The position numbers and the translations under genes were made by a program. From contig CAMVJQ010000014.1 in assembly GCA_947167845.1 (NCBI GenBank), forward strand, positions 1-46,280: a stretch of 46,280 nucleotides of DNA, written 5' to 3'. The notes under the pieces are model-generated. The model did not search any database and had not been told where the DNA came from. It was given only the letters and a program-made list of their open reading frames with translations. The DNA comes from an uncultured Prevotella sp. GTDB taxonomy: Bacteria > Bacteroidota > Bacteroidia > Bacteroidales > Bacteroidaceae. This document shows, piece by piece, positions 1 through 8,925 of the stretch (position 1 is the stretch's first letter; the number at the start of each line of letters is the position of its first letter).

Positions 1-48
1 GACCCCAACCTTGGCAAGGTTGTGCTCTACCAACTGAGCTATTTCCGC
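1..48 (-). tRNA. tRNA-Gly (anticodon GCC), 5' part, cut by window edge
   Basis: On the minus strand the molecule begins GCGGAAAT at base 48. It then shows a D arm (GCTC, loop AGTTGGTA, GAGC) and an anticodon arm CAACC / TTGCCAA / GGTTG, giving anticodon GCC and so glycine. The variable loop begins before the window edge, and the T arm and acceptor 3' strand lie outside. A consensus promoter sits just upstream at 91-121. Confidence 0.93.
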
Positions 49-90
49 AAATTTTGTTACTTTACAAAAGCATTCCCCTGAATGCGGATG

Positions 91-121
91 CAAAGGTAAT
101 GCTTTTTTCGGAACTGACAAA
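91..121 (-). promoter_or_regulatory. Bacteroidota-type promoter for tRNA-Gly
   Basis: On the minus strand TTTG (118-121) is separated by 19 bases from TACCTTTG (91-98). This matches the phylum consensus TTTG-N19-21-TAnnTTTG. The tRNA 5' end is 42 bases further on. Confidence 0.8.
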
Positions 122-161
122 CTTTTTGGGCATTTTTTTTATAAAAAAGTGCGATTTCTTT

Positions 162-183
162 AAAAAAAGCCCGTTTTTAGGGC
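162..183 (-). terminator. Rho-independent terminator after nspC
   Basis: On the minus strand GCCC, a short A-rich loop and GGGC are followed by seven T residues, starting two bases after the nspC stop. The stem is only four G-C pairs, so strength is uncertain, but position and T tract are right. Confidence 0.6.
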
Positions 184-184
184 A

Positions 185-1306
185 TTAATCCATCCGATTT
201 CGGTAATCTTCGTACCCAAACTGGCGCAATATCTCCAAGCGGCCGTCAGTATGAAGTATGCCTATCGAAGGATGCGAGATGCCATTAAACGTATTTGTCT
301 TCACCGTCGTGTAATGAATCATATCCTCAAAAATTATCTCTTCACCAATCTGCAATTCGTGGTCAAATCGCCAAGCCCCCATAAAGTCGCCACTCAGACA
401 ACTGTTCCCTCCAAGCCGATAGGTCAATGGTTCTGTGGCTTTCCCCAGTTCCACTGATTCCGCCCCGCGCACCTCCGGCTGATAGGGCATCTCCAGGCAG
501 TCGGGCATGTGGCAGGTGAAACTGACATCAAGGATAGCCGTCTTGATGCCCTTGTCCTCCACCTTGTCCACCACATGCGACACCAGTGGCCCCGTCTGCC
601 AAGCAAAGGCGCTTCCTGGTTCCAGGATCACCTTCAGCCAGGGATAGCGCTGATGAAAGGCCTGCATCATCCGGATCAGCAAGTCTGTATCATAGTCCTT
701 GCGCGTCATCAGATGGCCGCCACCGAAGTTGATCCATTTCAATTGTGGAAACCACCGGGCGAACTTCTTCTCAATATGCTCCAATGTACGCTGGAACACG
801 TCTGCCCCACTCTCGCAATGACAATGGCAGTGGAATCCCTCGATGTCGGACGGCAATTGCTGGGGCAACTTATCTGACGTCACCCCAAAGCGAGTGCCGG
901 GCGCACAGGGATTATATAATAAGGTGCCGACCTCAGAGTATTCAGGATTCACACGAAGTCCAATGGACACCTGCCTTGCCCGCTCATGGAATCGTTCATA
1001 CTGTGAGAGCGAGTTGAAGGTCAGATGAGACGAGCAGCCCACGATTTCATCCATCTCGTCATCCGTATAGGCTGGAGAGAAGGTATGGGCAGGCGAGCCG
1101 AACTCTTCATAGGCCAGTCGTGCCTCTGAGAGAGAACTGGCTGTAGTCGCCCGAATATATTCCTTGAAGATGGGAAACGTCTTCCAAAGGGCAAAAGCCT
1201 TGAAGGCAAGGATAATCTCTATATCGGCTTTCGCCGCAACGTCAGCGATTAACTGCAAGTTGCGGCGAAGCCGGGTTTCCTCTATTATATAAATAGGTGT
1301 AGCCAT
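185..1306 (-). CDS. nspC: Carboxynorspermidine/carboxyspermidine decarboxylase
   Basis: This 373-residue PLP enzyme decarboxylates carboxy(nor)spermidine to (nor)spermidine, the last step of the aspartate-semialdehyde-dependent polyamine route used by many gut Bacteroidota. It is a cytoplasmic alanine-racemase-fold (group IV) decarboxylase. The PLP-binding lysine is K36 in AFKAFA. Other family marks are the glycine-rich INFGGGHLM, the phosphate-binding EPGSAF and the C-terminal GGNSCLSGDF with the active-site cysteine. Length is normal. The start ATG overlaps the stop of the upstream kinase gene (ATGA, 1306 region), so the two are translationally coupled. The partner carboxyspermidine dehydrogenase is not in the window. 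A weak terminator follows. Identity is firm; the preferred substrate (spermidine rather than norspermidine) is inferred from the phylum. Confidence 0.94.
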   Translation of the reverse strand: MATPIYIIEETRLRRNLQLIADVAAKADIEIILAFKAFALWKTFPIFKEYIRATTASSLSEARLAYEEFGSPAHTFSPAYTDDEMDEIVGCSSHLTFNSLSQYERFHERARQVSIGLRVNPEYSEVGTLLYNPCAPGTRFGVTSDKLPQQLPSDIEGFHCHCHCESGADVFQRTLEHIEKKFARWFPQLKWINFGGGHLMTRKDYDTDLLIRMMQAFHQRYPWLKVILEPGSAFAWQTGPLVSHVVDKVEDKGIKTAILDVSFTCHMPDCLEMPYQPEVRGAESVELGKATEPLTYRLGGNSCLSGDFMGAWRFDHELQIGEEIIFEDMIHYTTVKTNTFNGISHPSIGILHTDGRLEILRQFGYEDYRNRMD

Positions 1307-2451
1307 CAGTCTTTCTTCAAAGGTATTAACACGCTGAACGTCGAACCCTCTCCTTCGACGGATTCCACCATGCAGTCACCGCCTATCTTACGGGCAAAGT
1401 CCTGACACAGTTGGAGTCCAAGTCCCGACCCTTCCTCGCCACCTGTTCCGTAGGTCGTCTCGCCCTTTCGGAAGATGCTGTCAAGGCGGTCGGCGGCGAT
1501 TCCCACACCGTGGTCTCTCACGCTGACCTTAGCGAAATCTCCCTCCTGCGACATCGTGATCTCAATCGACGAGCCCTCGGGTGAGAACTTGATGGCATTC
1601 GACATAAAGTTACGCACCACCGTCTTCAGCATGTCATTGTCGGCTCTGACGACAAGAGAGGCACCTGGATGCTGCAAGTCCAACTTGATATTCTTGGTCT
1701 GTGCAATCATCTCAAAGATATCCACAACGCCCGGAATGATGTCATTCAGGTCGAGGTCCTGCATCACGACGTTCAGACGGCCTGTCTGACTTTTCGTCCA
1801 TTTCAGCAGGTTGTCAAGAAGGTCGTGCACTTCCTCCGACTCACGGTTTGCCTGATCAAGAAGTGCATACAACTCCGGCCCTACAATCTCAGGAGTCGCC
1901 GACTGGACCACCAGATTAAGCACCATACGGATACTTGCCATTGGCGAACGCAGGTCGTGGGCTATCACAGAATACATCTTGTCACGATTGCTCAGAGTGG
2001 CGCGCAACTCCGCATTCTGCTTCACGATGATACGCTTGGCCGCCACCAATGAGATCTGCTGCATCACACGCATCACCAATTCCTCCTTGTTGAAGGGCTT
2101 TGTCAGGAAGTCGCTTGCGCCCACCTGGAAACCCTTGACAAGGTCGGCAGGCGTGTTGAGTGCCGTCAGGAAAATGATGGGGATCTCTTTCAACTCCGGG
2201 TCTTTCTTCATGATGACGGCAGTGTCGAATCCTGAGATGTCAGGCATCATCACGTCGAGAAGTATCAAGTCTGGATGCTCTTTTCGGGCTTGCTCTATAC
2301 ATGCGTTTCCACAATTTGCAGTACAAACCTGGAATTTCTCATTTGTAAGCAAGATTTTAAGCAACAAGACATTGCTCATCACGTCGTCGACAATAAGTAT
2401 TTTATAGTCACTTCGGTTTATATTTGACTCTAAATTTTCACCAGCGTCCAT
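1306..2451 (-). CDS. Response-regulator/histidine-kinase hybrid (REC-HisKA-HATPase), no sensor domain
   Basis: This 381-residue soluble signalling protein has an unusual domain order. A receiver domain comes first (acidic pair D22-D23, phospho-acceptor D66 in LLDVMMPD, lysine in TKPF). It is followed by a HisKA domain with phospho-acceptor His in IAHDLRSP and an HATPase with N box (NFMSNAIKFS) and G boxes (DHGVGIA, GSGLGLQL). There is no transmembrane or classical sensor domain, so input is probably phosphotransfer or protein contact on the receiver. The frame extends upstream to an ATG at 2538, but a perfect promoter (2485-2516) lies inside that extension. I therefore place the start at the ATG at 2451, 33 bases past the -7 element. 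The gene is translationally coupled to nspC by an ATGA overlap, linking this regulator to polyamine synthesis by layout only. Confidence 0.9.
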   Translation of the reverse strand: MDAGENLESNINRSDYKILIVDDVMSNVLLLKILLTNEKFQVCTANCGNACIEQARKEHPDLILLDVMMPDISGFDTAVIMKKDPELKEIPIIFLTALNTPADLVKGFQVGASDFLTKPFNKEELVMRVMQQISLVAAKRIIVKQNAELRATLSNRDKMYSVIAHDLRSPMASIRMVLNLVVQSATPEIVGPELYALLDQANRESEEVHDLLDNLLKWTKSQTGRLNVVMQDLDLNDIIPGVVDIFEMIAQTKNIKLDLQHPGASLVVRADNDMLKTVVRNFMSNAIKFSPEGSSIEITMSQEGDFAKVSVRDHGVGIAADRLDSIFRKGETTYGTGGEEGSGLGLQLCQDFARKIGGDCMVESVEGEGSTFSVLIPLKKD

Positions 2452-2484
2452 ATTCAATTGGTCAGTATTACAATTAATTGTCTG

Positions 2485-2516
2485 CAAAAATAATGCAATA
2501 ATTTGAGATTTCCAAA
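2485..2516 (-). promoter_or_regulatory. Bacteroidota-type promoter for REC-kinase/nspC
   Basis: Minus strand: TTTG (2513-2516), 20 bases, TATTTTTG (2485-2492). It fixes the kinase start at 2451 and most likely drives the two-gene unit with nspC. Confidence 0.8.
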
Positions 2517-2550
2517 TTATTGCACCATTTTTTTGCATTTTAAGCCTCTT

Positions 2551-5500
2551 CTACTTGTATTCTGCCCAAGATTTGATGCCGATATCATCCAATTTGATGG
2601 TACAGAATGCATTGATGAACGCACTGGCCAGGCGGCTGTTCGTGATCAGTGGCACATTCAGGTCAATGGCTGCACGGCGGATTTTGTAGCCGTTGGTCAG
2701 TTCGCCTTCCGTCAGGTTTTTGGGGACATTCACCACCATATCGATCTCATGGCGATGCAGCATGTCGAGTGCCTGGGGCTGCTTGTCTGGCTCCGAAGGC
2801 CAGTGCACCATCGTATTCTCCACACCGTTCTCTGCCAGATAGCGCGAAGTGCCACCTGTCGCATAGAGTTGATAGCCGTGACTGACGAGCATCTTCGCAG
2901 CATCGAGCATCTCTGCCTTCTGCTTGGCCGTACCTGTCGACAGCAGCACCGACTTCTTCGGAATCCGATGGCCTACGGAGAGCATAGCCTTCAGCAGGGC
3001 TGTATTGGTGTTATCGCCTATACACCCCACCTCGCCTGTCGAAGCCATATCCACGCCGAGCACGGGGTCGGCTTTCTGCAGACGATTGAAACTGAACTGC
3101 GAGGCTTTGATACCGACATAGTCCAGGTCGAAAAGGTTTTTGTGAGGACGCTCTACGGGCAGTCCAAGCATCACTTTCGTGGCCAGGTCGATGAGGTTGA
3201 GTTTCAGCACCTTACTCACAAACGGGAACGAGCGCGAGGCACGCAGGTTGCACTCGATGACCAGGATGTCATTATCCCTTGCCATATACTGGATATTGAA
3301 TGGGCCGTTGATATGCAGAGCCTTGGCTATCTGGCGGGAGATGCGCTTGATGCGGCGCACCGTCTCGACATAGAGTTTCTGCGGCGGGAACTGAATCGTG
3401 GCGTCACCTGAGTGAACACCAGCGAACTCGATGTGTTCACTGATGGCATAGGCCAATATCTCACCGTCCTTTGCCACAGCATCCATCTCTATCTCTTTGG
3501 CATGCTCGATGAATTTCGACACCACCACAGGGTGATCTTCCGACACATTGGCCGCCAGTTGAAGGAAACGGCCCAGTTCCTCGCGGTTCGAGCAGACATT
3601 CATCGCTGCGCCTGAGAGCACATACGACGGACGGACGAGTACAGGGAACCCTACCCTGTCCACAAACCGGTCGATGTCCTCCATCGTGGTCAGTGCCGAC
3701 CATTCCGGCTGATTCACCCCAATCTCATTCAGCATCTGCGAGAACTTCGCCCGGTCCTCTGCCCCATCGATGTCCTGTGCCTGTGTTCCCAGTATGTTCA
3801 CGTGCTGCTCGTCCAGATAGACAGCCAGGTTGTTGGGGATCTGCCCGCCTGTAGAGACGATGACACCGTATGGCTGCTCCATGTCGATGATGTCCAGAAC
3901 GCGTTCGAAGGTCAGTTCGTCGAAATAGAGTCGGTCACACATGTCGTAGTCTGTCGAGACGGTCTCAGGATTATAGTTGATCATCACGCTCCGCCATCCT
4001 TCTTTGCGGATCGTGTTCAGGGCTTGGACGCCACACCAGTCGAACTCCACGCTTGAGCCTATCCTATAGGCTCCCGACCCTAGCACGATGATGCTCTTCT
4101 TGTCGTTCTCATACTGTATGTCACTGGCTGTTCCCGAATAGGTGACGTAGAGGTAATTCGTCTGTGCCGGATACTCTGCGGCCAGCGTGTCTATCTGCTT
4201 TACCACAGGCAGGATGCCCAGTTGCTTCCTGCGGTTTCTCACCAGCAGAAGGGCTTCATGCATCGTGCGTGTCTCCCCCTCCAGCCCGACGGCACGCGCT
4301 ATCTGGAAGTCTGTGAAGCCATATACCTTCGCCTGGCGCAACAGTGACTCGTCGAGCGTATTGATATTCTGCTTCTTCAGTTGCTCGTCGATGTCGATGA
4401 TATGCTTCAGTTTGTAGAGAAACCACTTGTCGATCTTCGTCAACTCATGGATTCTGTCGATCGTGTACTCCGGCAGGTGCATCGCCTTGGAGATGATGAA
4501 CACGCGTTTGTCCGTCGGCTCCCTCAGGGCTGCGTCGATGTCGGGTATCTGCAGTTCCTTGTTCTCCACGAATCCGTGCATCCCTTGTCCGATCATGCGC
4601 AGTCCTTTTTGGATGGCTTCTTCGAAGGTGCGACCGATGGCCATCACCTCGCCCACGCTCTTCATCGAAGAGCCGAGTTCCTTGTCCACCCCACGGAACT
4701 TCGACAGGTCCCAGCGCGGTATCTTGCATACCACGTAGTCGAGAGCCGGCTCGAAGAAGGCGCTGGTGGTCTTGGTCACGGAGTTCTTCAGTTCGAAGAG
4801 GCCATAGCCCATGCCGAGTTTGGCAGCCACGAATGCCAGCGGATAGCCCGTCGCCTTCGATGCCAGAGCCGACGAACGGCTCAGTCGGGCATTCACCTCG
4901 ATCACCCTGTAGTCTTCCGACTGCGGGTCGAAGGCATACTGCACGTTACACTCGCCCACGATACCGACATGACGGATGATCTTGATGGCCAGCGCCCTCA
5001 GTTTGTGATACTCTGAGTTGGTCAGTGTCTGCGAAGGGGCTATGACTATCGACTCGCCCGTATGGATGCCGAGAGGGTCGAAGTTCTCCATGTTGCAGAC
5101 GGTGATGCAGTTGTCATAGCGGTCGCGCACCACCTCGTATTCGATTTCCTTCCATCCCTTCAGGCTCTTCTCCACGAGCACCTGCGGCGAGAAGGCGAAG
5201 GCCTTTTCTGCCAGCCGGTCCAGTTCCTCTTCATTATCGCAGAAGCCAGAGCCCAGACCGCCCAGGGCATAGGCAGCGCGCAGAATGACGGGATAGCCCA
5301 AGTCCTGTGCAGCCTGTCTCGCCTGTTCGACAGTCTCGCAGGCTTCGCTCTTGATGGTCTTCACGCCTATCTCGTCGAGTTTCTTCACGAAGCGCTCTCT
5401 GTCTTCCGTATCAATGATGGCCTGTACGGGTGTCCCCAGCACTTTCACGCCATACTTCTCCAGCACGCCGCTCTGAAAGAGTTCCACGCCGCAGTTCAGG

Positions 5501-5781
5501 GCTGTCTGCCCTCCGAATGCCAGCAGGATGCCGTCGGGACGCTCTTTCTGTATGACGCGCTCCACGAAGTAGGGCTGTACGGGCAGGAAGTAGATCTCGT
5601 CCGCCACGCCTTCCGAAGTCTGTACGGTGGCGATGTTCGGATTGATAAGCAGCGTCTTCACGCCCTCTTCGCGCAGGGCCTTCAGGGCCTGACTGCCACT
5701 ATAGTCGAACTCTCCGGCCTCTCCTATCTTCAAGGCGCCGCTACCCAGCAGCAGCACCTTCTTTATATTGCTATCTTTCAT
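2551..5781 (-). CDS. carB: Carbamoyl-phosphate synthase large subunit
   Basis: This 1076-residue protein makes carbamoyl phosphate from bicarbonate, two ATP and ammonia channelled from CarA, feeding pyrimidine and arginine synthesis in the cytoplasm. The tandem layout is clear. The first synthetase half begins near the N-terminus (LLLGSGALKIGEAGEFDYSG). An oligomerisation domain lies in the middle. The second half starts with IIVLGSGAYRIGSSVEFDWC, and a C-terminal MGS-like allosteric domain contains TGGTSRYL. ATP-grasp signatures appear in both halves (EVNARLSRSSALASKATGYP; ECNLRASRSFPFVSK). Full length for the family. The start ATG overlaps the carA stop by four bases (ATGA), giving coupled synthesis of the two subunits. 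Confidence 0.97.
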   Translation of the reverse strand: MKDSNIKKVLLLGSGALKIGEAGEFDYSGSQALKALREEGVKTLLINPNIATVQTSEGVADEIYFLPVQPYFVERVIQKERPDGILLAFGGQTALNCGVELFQSGVLEKYGVKVLGTPVQAIIDTEDRERFVKKLDEIGVKTIKSEACETVEQARQAAQDLGYPVILRAAYALGGLGSGFCDNEEELDRLAEKAFAFSPQVLVEKSLKGWKEIEYEVVRDRYDNCITVCNMENFDPLGIHTGESIVIAPSQTLTNSEYHKLRALAIKIIRHVGIVGECNVQYAFDPQSEDYRVIEVNARLSRSSALASKATGYPLAFVAAKLGMGYGLFELKNSVTKTTSAFFEPALDYVVCKIPRWDLSKFRGVDKELGSSMKSVGEVMAIGRTFEEAIQKGLRMIGQGMHGFVENKELQIPDIDAALREPTDKRVFIISKAMHLPEYTIDRIHELTKIDKWFLYKLKHIIDIDEQLKKQNINTLDESLLRQAKVYGFTDFQIARAVGLEGETRTMHEALLLVRNRRKQLGILPVVKQIDTLAAEYPAQTNYLYVTYSGTASDIQYENDKKSIIVLGSGAYRIGSSVEFDWCGVQALNTIRKEGWRSVMINYNPETVSTDYDMCDRLYFDELTFERVLDIIDMEQPYGVIVSTGGQIPNNLAVYLDEQHVNILGTQAQDIDGAEDRAKFSQMLNEIGVNQPEWSALTTMEDIDRFVDRVGFPVLVRPSYVLSGAAMNVCSNREELGRFLQLAANVSEDHPVVVSKFIEHAKEIEMDAVAKDGEILAYAISEHIEFAGVHSGDATIQFPPQKLYVETVRRIKRISRQIAKALHINGPFNIQYMARDNDILVIECNLRASRSFPFVSKVLKLNLIDLATKVMLGLPVERPHKNLFDLDYVGIKASQFSFNRLQKADPVLGVDMASTGEVGCIGDNTNTALLKAMLSVGHRIPKKSVLLSTGTAKQKAEMLDAAKMLVSHGYQLYATGGTSRYLAENGVENTMVHWPSEPDKQPQALDMLHRHEIDMVVNVPKNLTEGELTNGYKIRRAAIDLNVPLITNSRLASAFINAFCTIKLDDIGIKSWAEYK

Positions 5782-6857
5782 AATGTCTCAATAAAACGGT
5801 CAAACATAAATTCTGTGTCTACAGGTCCTGAACAGGCCTCCGGATGGAACTGGCTCGAGAACCAGGGGTTGGTCTGGTGGCGGATGCCTTCGTTAGAGCC
5901 GTCGTTCATATTCACGAACAACTCGCGCCACTCGTCGCCCAGCGTGGCGGCATCCACCGCGTAGCCGTGATTCTGCGAGGTCACATAGCAACGGTTCGTG
6001 CCCACCTCGCGCACGGGCTGGTTGTGTGAGCGATGGCCGTACTTCAGTTTATAGATACTCGCGCCACCTGCTTTTCCAAGCAACTGATTACCCATGCAGA
6101 TGCCACAGATGGGCTTCCTCGACTGTGCCATGTGTTTCCTCAGGATGGCAACGGCCTCCACACACATATCTGGGTCGCCGGGACCGTTGGCCAGGAACAG
6201 ACCGTCGAAGTCCATCGCCGTATAGTCGTAGTTCCAGGGGACGCGGATTACCTCAACACCTCGTCTGACAAGACACCTGATGATATTGTTCTTCACGCCA
6301 CAATCCACGAGCACCACCCGACGGCCGGCTCCCTCGTTATAGCGGATGACATCCTTGCAACTGACGCGCTCCGCCCAGTTGATGCTCCCATAGTCGGATG
6401 CCATCAGTTCCTCAGGTGTGTCGATGCCTTCAAACTCCAGGTGCCCCATCATCACGCCGTGCTCCCGCAGCACCTTCGTCAACTCTCGCGTGTCAATGCC
6501 CGTGATGCCTGGCACCTTCTCCCGCTTCAGCCAGTCGCCCAGACTCTCTGAGGCGTTCCAGTGGCTGTATTGCTCACTGTAGTCGCCCACGATGATGGCC
6601 GAGGCGTAGATGCGGTCGCTCTCCATGAAGTCAGCGATACCGTCGCCGCCGATACTGAAGGGCGGAACACCGTAGTTGCCCACCAGCGGATAGGTGAGCA
6701 CCATCAACTGCCCTGCATAACTGGGGTCTGTCAGCGACTCAGGATAGCCCATCATCGCCGTATTGAACACCACCTCGCCTGCTACTGGTTTCTCGTAGCC
6801 AAAACTCTTACCTGAAAACGTCGTACCGTCTTGCAGCACCAATCTTACGTTCTTCAT
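5778..6857 (-). CDS. carA: Carbamoyl-phosphate synthase small (glutaminase) subunit
   Basis: This 359-residue subunit hydrolyses glutamine and passes ammonia to CarB. The N-terminal CPSase small-chain domain carries the typical LVLQDGTTFSGKSFGYEK start and FNTAMMGYPESLTDPSYAGQ region. The C-terminal half is a class I glutamine amidotransferase with nucleophile cysteine in GICMGNQLLG and the His/Glu pair in SQFHPEACSGP. It lies first in the carAB pair and downstream of glmS on the same strand, with a candidate terminator between. I see no consensus promoter directly upstream, so transcription may partly come through from glmS. Confidence 0.96.
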   Translation of the reverse strand: MKNVRLVLQDGTTFSGKSFGYEKPVAGEVVFNTAMMGYPESLTDPSYAGQLMVLTYPLVGNYGVPPFSIGGDGIADFMESDRIYASAIIVGDYSEQYSHWNASESLGDWLKREKVPGITGIDTRELTKVLREHGVMMGHLEFEGIDTPEELMASDYGSINWAERVSCKDVIRYNEGAGRRVVLVDCGVKNNIIRCLVRRGVEVIRVPWNYDYTAMDFDGLFLANGPGDPDMCVEAVAILRKHMAQSRKPICGICMGNQLLGKAGGASIYKLKYGHRSHNQPVREVGTNRCYVTSQNHGYAVDAATLGDEWRELFVNMNDGSNEGIRHQTNPWFSSQFHPEACSGPVDTEFMFDRFIETL

Positions 6858-6885
6858 CTGTCCTCTATTCTTTTGTTATTCTCAT

Positions 6886-6937
6886 AAAAAAGTGAAGAAT
6901 CGCAGCCCTTGTCAATGGCGGTAGCAAATTCTTCACT
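6886..6937 (-). terminator. Candidate terminator between glmS and carA
   Basis: A perfect 10-bp stem pairs AGTGAAGAAT (complement of 6928-6937) with ATTCTTCACT (6900-6891), and a T tract follows on the minus strand. The loop is about 27 bases, longer than usual. The spacer also holds further copies of the word ATTCTTCAC (6942-6950), so it may be a repeat-derived hairpin. Confidence 0.45.
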
Positions 6938-6962
6938 CTTCATTCTTCACGCTTCACTTCAA

Positions 6963-8807
6963 TCATTCCACAGTCACCGACTTCGCCAGGTTTCTGGGTT
7001 GGTCAACATTCTTGCCCTTACAGACGGCCACGTGATAGGCCAGCAACTGCAGGGGGATCGTAGCCACCAGCGGCTCCAGGCACTCCTGCACATCTGGCAA
7101 CTCTATCACCTCGTCGGCTATCTTCGAGATAGTGTCGTCGCCTTTCGACACGAGGGCTATCACCCTGCCCTGACGGGCCTTGATCTCCTGGATGTTCGAC
7201 AGCACCTTTTCATAGAGGTCATTGTGGGTGGCGATGACCACGACTGGCATGTCGGAGTCGATCAGTGCGATAGGCCCGTGCTTCATCTCAGCGGCAGGAT
7301 AGCCCTCCGCATGGATATAGGAGATCTCCTTCAGTTTCAGCGCACCCTCCAAGGCCACAGGATAACTGTATCCGCGCCCCAGATAGAGGAAGTTGTGCGC
7401 ATAAGTGAAGGTACGCGCGAGGTCGGCCACCTTCTCATTGGTCTGCAGCACCTCACGTATCTTGACCGGTATCTCACTCAGCCCCTTCACGATTTTCAGA
7501 TAGTCGTCGCGGCCGACGGTCCCCTTGGCCTCTGCGAGGGCGAGGGCGAACATCGTCAGCACGGTCACCTGCCCCGTGAATGCCTTTGTCGAGGCGACAC
7601 CGATCTCAGGCCCCACGTGGATATAGGTACCCGTGTTCGTGGCCCTGGGTATCGACGAGCCGATGGCGTTGCAGATGCCGTAGATGAAGGCGCCCTTCTC
7701 CTTGGCCAGTTGCACGGCTGCCAGCGTGTCGGCCGTCTCACCGCTCTGCGAGATGGCAATCACCACATCGTCCTTCGTCACCACTGGATTCCTGTATCTG
7801 AACTCTGAGGCATACTCCACCTCCACGGGGATGCGGCAGAGGCTCTCGATGATCTGCTTGCCTATCAGACCTGCGTGCCACGAGGTGCCGCAGGCCACTA
7901 TCACGATGCGCTTGGCACTCAGCAACTGGCAGCGATAGTCTATCAGCGCTGAGAGCGTCACGTGGTCGGCTCCGACATTCACGCGGCCGCGCATGCAGTT
8001 GGTCAGGCATTCCGGCTGCTCGAAGATCTCCTTCAGCATAAAGTGCGGATAGCCGCCCTTCTCTATCTGGCCGAGGTCGATGTCGACAGTCTTCACCGTC
8101 AGTGCCTGTTCCTCGCCCAGGATGCTCACCACCTTCAGTTCCTCCCCCCGGCGGATGACGGCGATATTGCCATCTTCCAGATAGACCACCTTGTCGGTAT
8201 ACTCCACGATGGGACTGGCGTCAGAACCCAGGAAGAATTCGTCTTTGCCGATACCCACCACCAGCGGACTCTGCTTACGGGCGGCTATGATCTGATTAGG
8301 GTCGCGCTTGTCGAGCACGGCGATGGCATAGGCGCCAATCACCTGATACAGGGCCACCTGAACGGCCGTCAGCAGGTCGAGTTGCTTGTGCTCCTTGATA
8401 TACTCTATCAACTGTACCAGCACCTCCGTGTCAGTGTCGCTCACAAAGTGGACACCTTTTGCCGTGAGTTTCTCCTTGATGTCGGCATAGTTCTCGATGA
8501 TGCCGTTGTGGATGATGGCCAGATTCTTCGACTCCGAGTAGTGAGGATGGGCATTACGGCTAGAAGGCTCGCCGTGGGTGGCCCAGCGGGTATGGGCGAT
8601 GCCGATGGTACCGCTCACGTCCTTGTCACTGCAAAACTCACAGAGATTGTCAACCTTGCCTTTCGACTTGTAGACATTCAAGTCGCCACTGCCGTTGATC
8701 ATTGCTACGCCTGCACTGTCGTAGCCGCGATATTCCAGCCGGCGCAGGCCTTTGATCAGTATCGGAAATGCTTCCTTTGTGCCAATGTATCCTACTATTC
8801 CGCACAT
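6963..8807 (-). CDS. glmS: Glutamine-fructose-6-phosphate aminotransferase (isomerising)
   Basis: This 614-residue enzyme converts fructose-6-phosphate and glutamine to glucosamine-6-phosphate, the entry step to UDP-GlcNAc for peptidoglycan and lipid A. The N-terminal Ntn-type glutaminase starts MCGIVGYIG, with Cys2 exposed as nucleophile after Met removal, followed by the TRWATHG motif. Two SIS sugar-isomerase domains follow (VACGTSWHA; ISQSGETADTLAA; YLGRGYSYPVALEGALKLKE). The C-terminus ends LAKSVTVE as in the family. Length is standard. A strong promoter at 8852-8883 drives it. No glmS ribozyme is visible upstream, as expected for this phylum. Confidence 0.97.
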   Translation of the reverse strand: MCGIVGYIGTKEAFPILIKGLRRLEYRGYDSAGVAMINGSGDLNVYKSKGKVDNLCEFCSDKDVSGTIGIAHTRWATHGEPSSRNAHPHYSESKNLAIIHNGIIENYADIKEKLTAKGVHFVSDTDTEVLVQLIEYIKEHKQLDLLTAVQVALYQVIGAYAIAVLDKRDPNQIIAARKQSPLVVGIGKDEFFLGSDASPIVEYTDKVVYLEDGNIAVIRRGEELKVVSILGEEQALTVKTVDIDLGQIEKGGYPHFMLKEIFEQPECLTNCMRGRVNVGADHVTLSALIDYRCQLLSAKRIVIVACGTSWHAGLIGKQIIESLCRIPVEVEYASEFRYRNPVVTKDDVVIAISQSGETADTLAAVQLAKEKGAFIYGICNAIGSSIPRATNTGTYIHVGPEIGVASTKAFTGQVTVLTMFALALAEAKGTVGRDDYLKIVKGLSEIPVKIREVLQTNEKVADLARTFTYAHNFLYLGRGYSYPVALEGALKLKEISYIHAEGYPAAEMKHGPIALIDSDMPVVVIATHNDLYEKVLSNIQEIKARQGRVIALVSKGDDTISKIADEVIELPDVQECLEPLVATIPLQLLAYHVAVCKGKNVDQPRNLAKSVTVE

Positions 8808-8851
8808 ATTTCGTTACGTCTTTGTTTGTGTTATGTCTTTAAAAAACGGTG

Positions 8852-8883
8852 CAAATTTAATGCAAAAAATCTGTATATGCAAA
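8852..8883 (-). promoter_or_regulatory. Bacteroidota-type promoter for glmS
   Basis: Minus strand: TTTG (8880-8883), 20 bases, TAAATTTG (8852-8859). The -33 element abuts the T tract of the uxaC terminator, so the end of one transcript and the start of the next share the same bases. Confidence 0.78.
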
Positions 8884-8915
8884 AAATGAGGGAGTTTTTT
8901 GTGAAAACTCCCTCA
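8881..8915 (-). terminator. Rho-independent terminator after uxaC
   Basis: A perfect 12-bp stem (8887-8898 with 8904-8915, arms TGAGGGAGTTTT / AAAACTCCCTCA) has a 5-base loop and is followed on the minus strand by six T residues. It starts about 10 bases after the uxaC stop. Confidence 0.85.
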
Positions 8916-8925
8916 ACTTTATGAT

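Noticed and set aside
2503..3411. Long open frame on the plus strand opposite carB
   Set aside because: Antisense to a clearly conserved carB region; composition follows from the codon bias of carB and the translation resembles no family.
8808..8880. glmS leader examined for a glmS ribozyme
   Set aside because: Too short, AT-rich, and fully accounted for by a promoter and short leader.
7962..8924. 320-codon open frame opposite glmS and its upstream spacer
   Set aside because: Antisense shadow of glmS; it runs through the glmS promoter and uxaC terminator, so it is not a gene.
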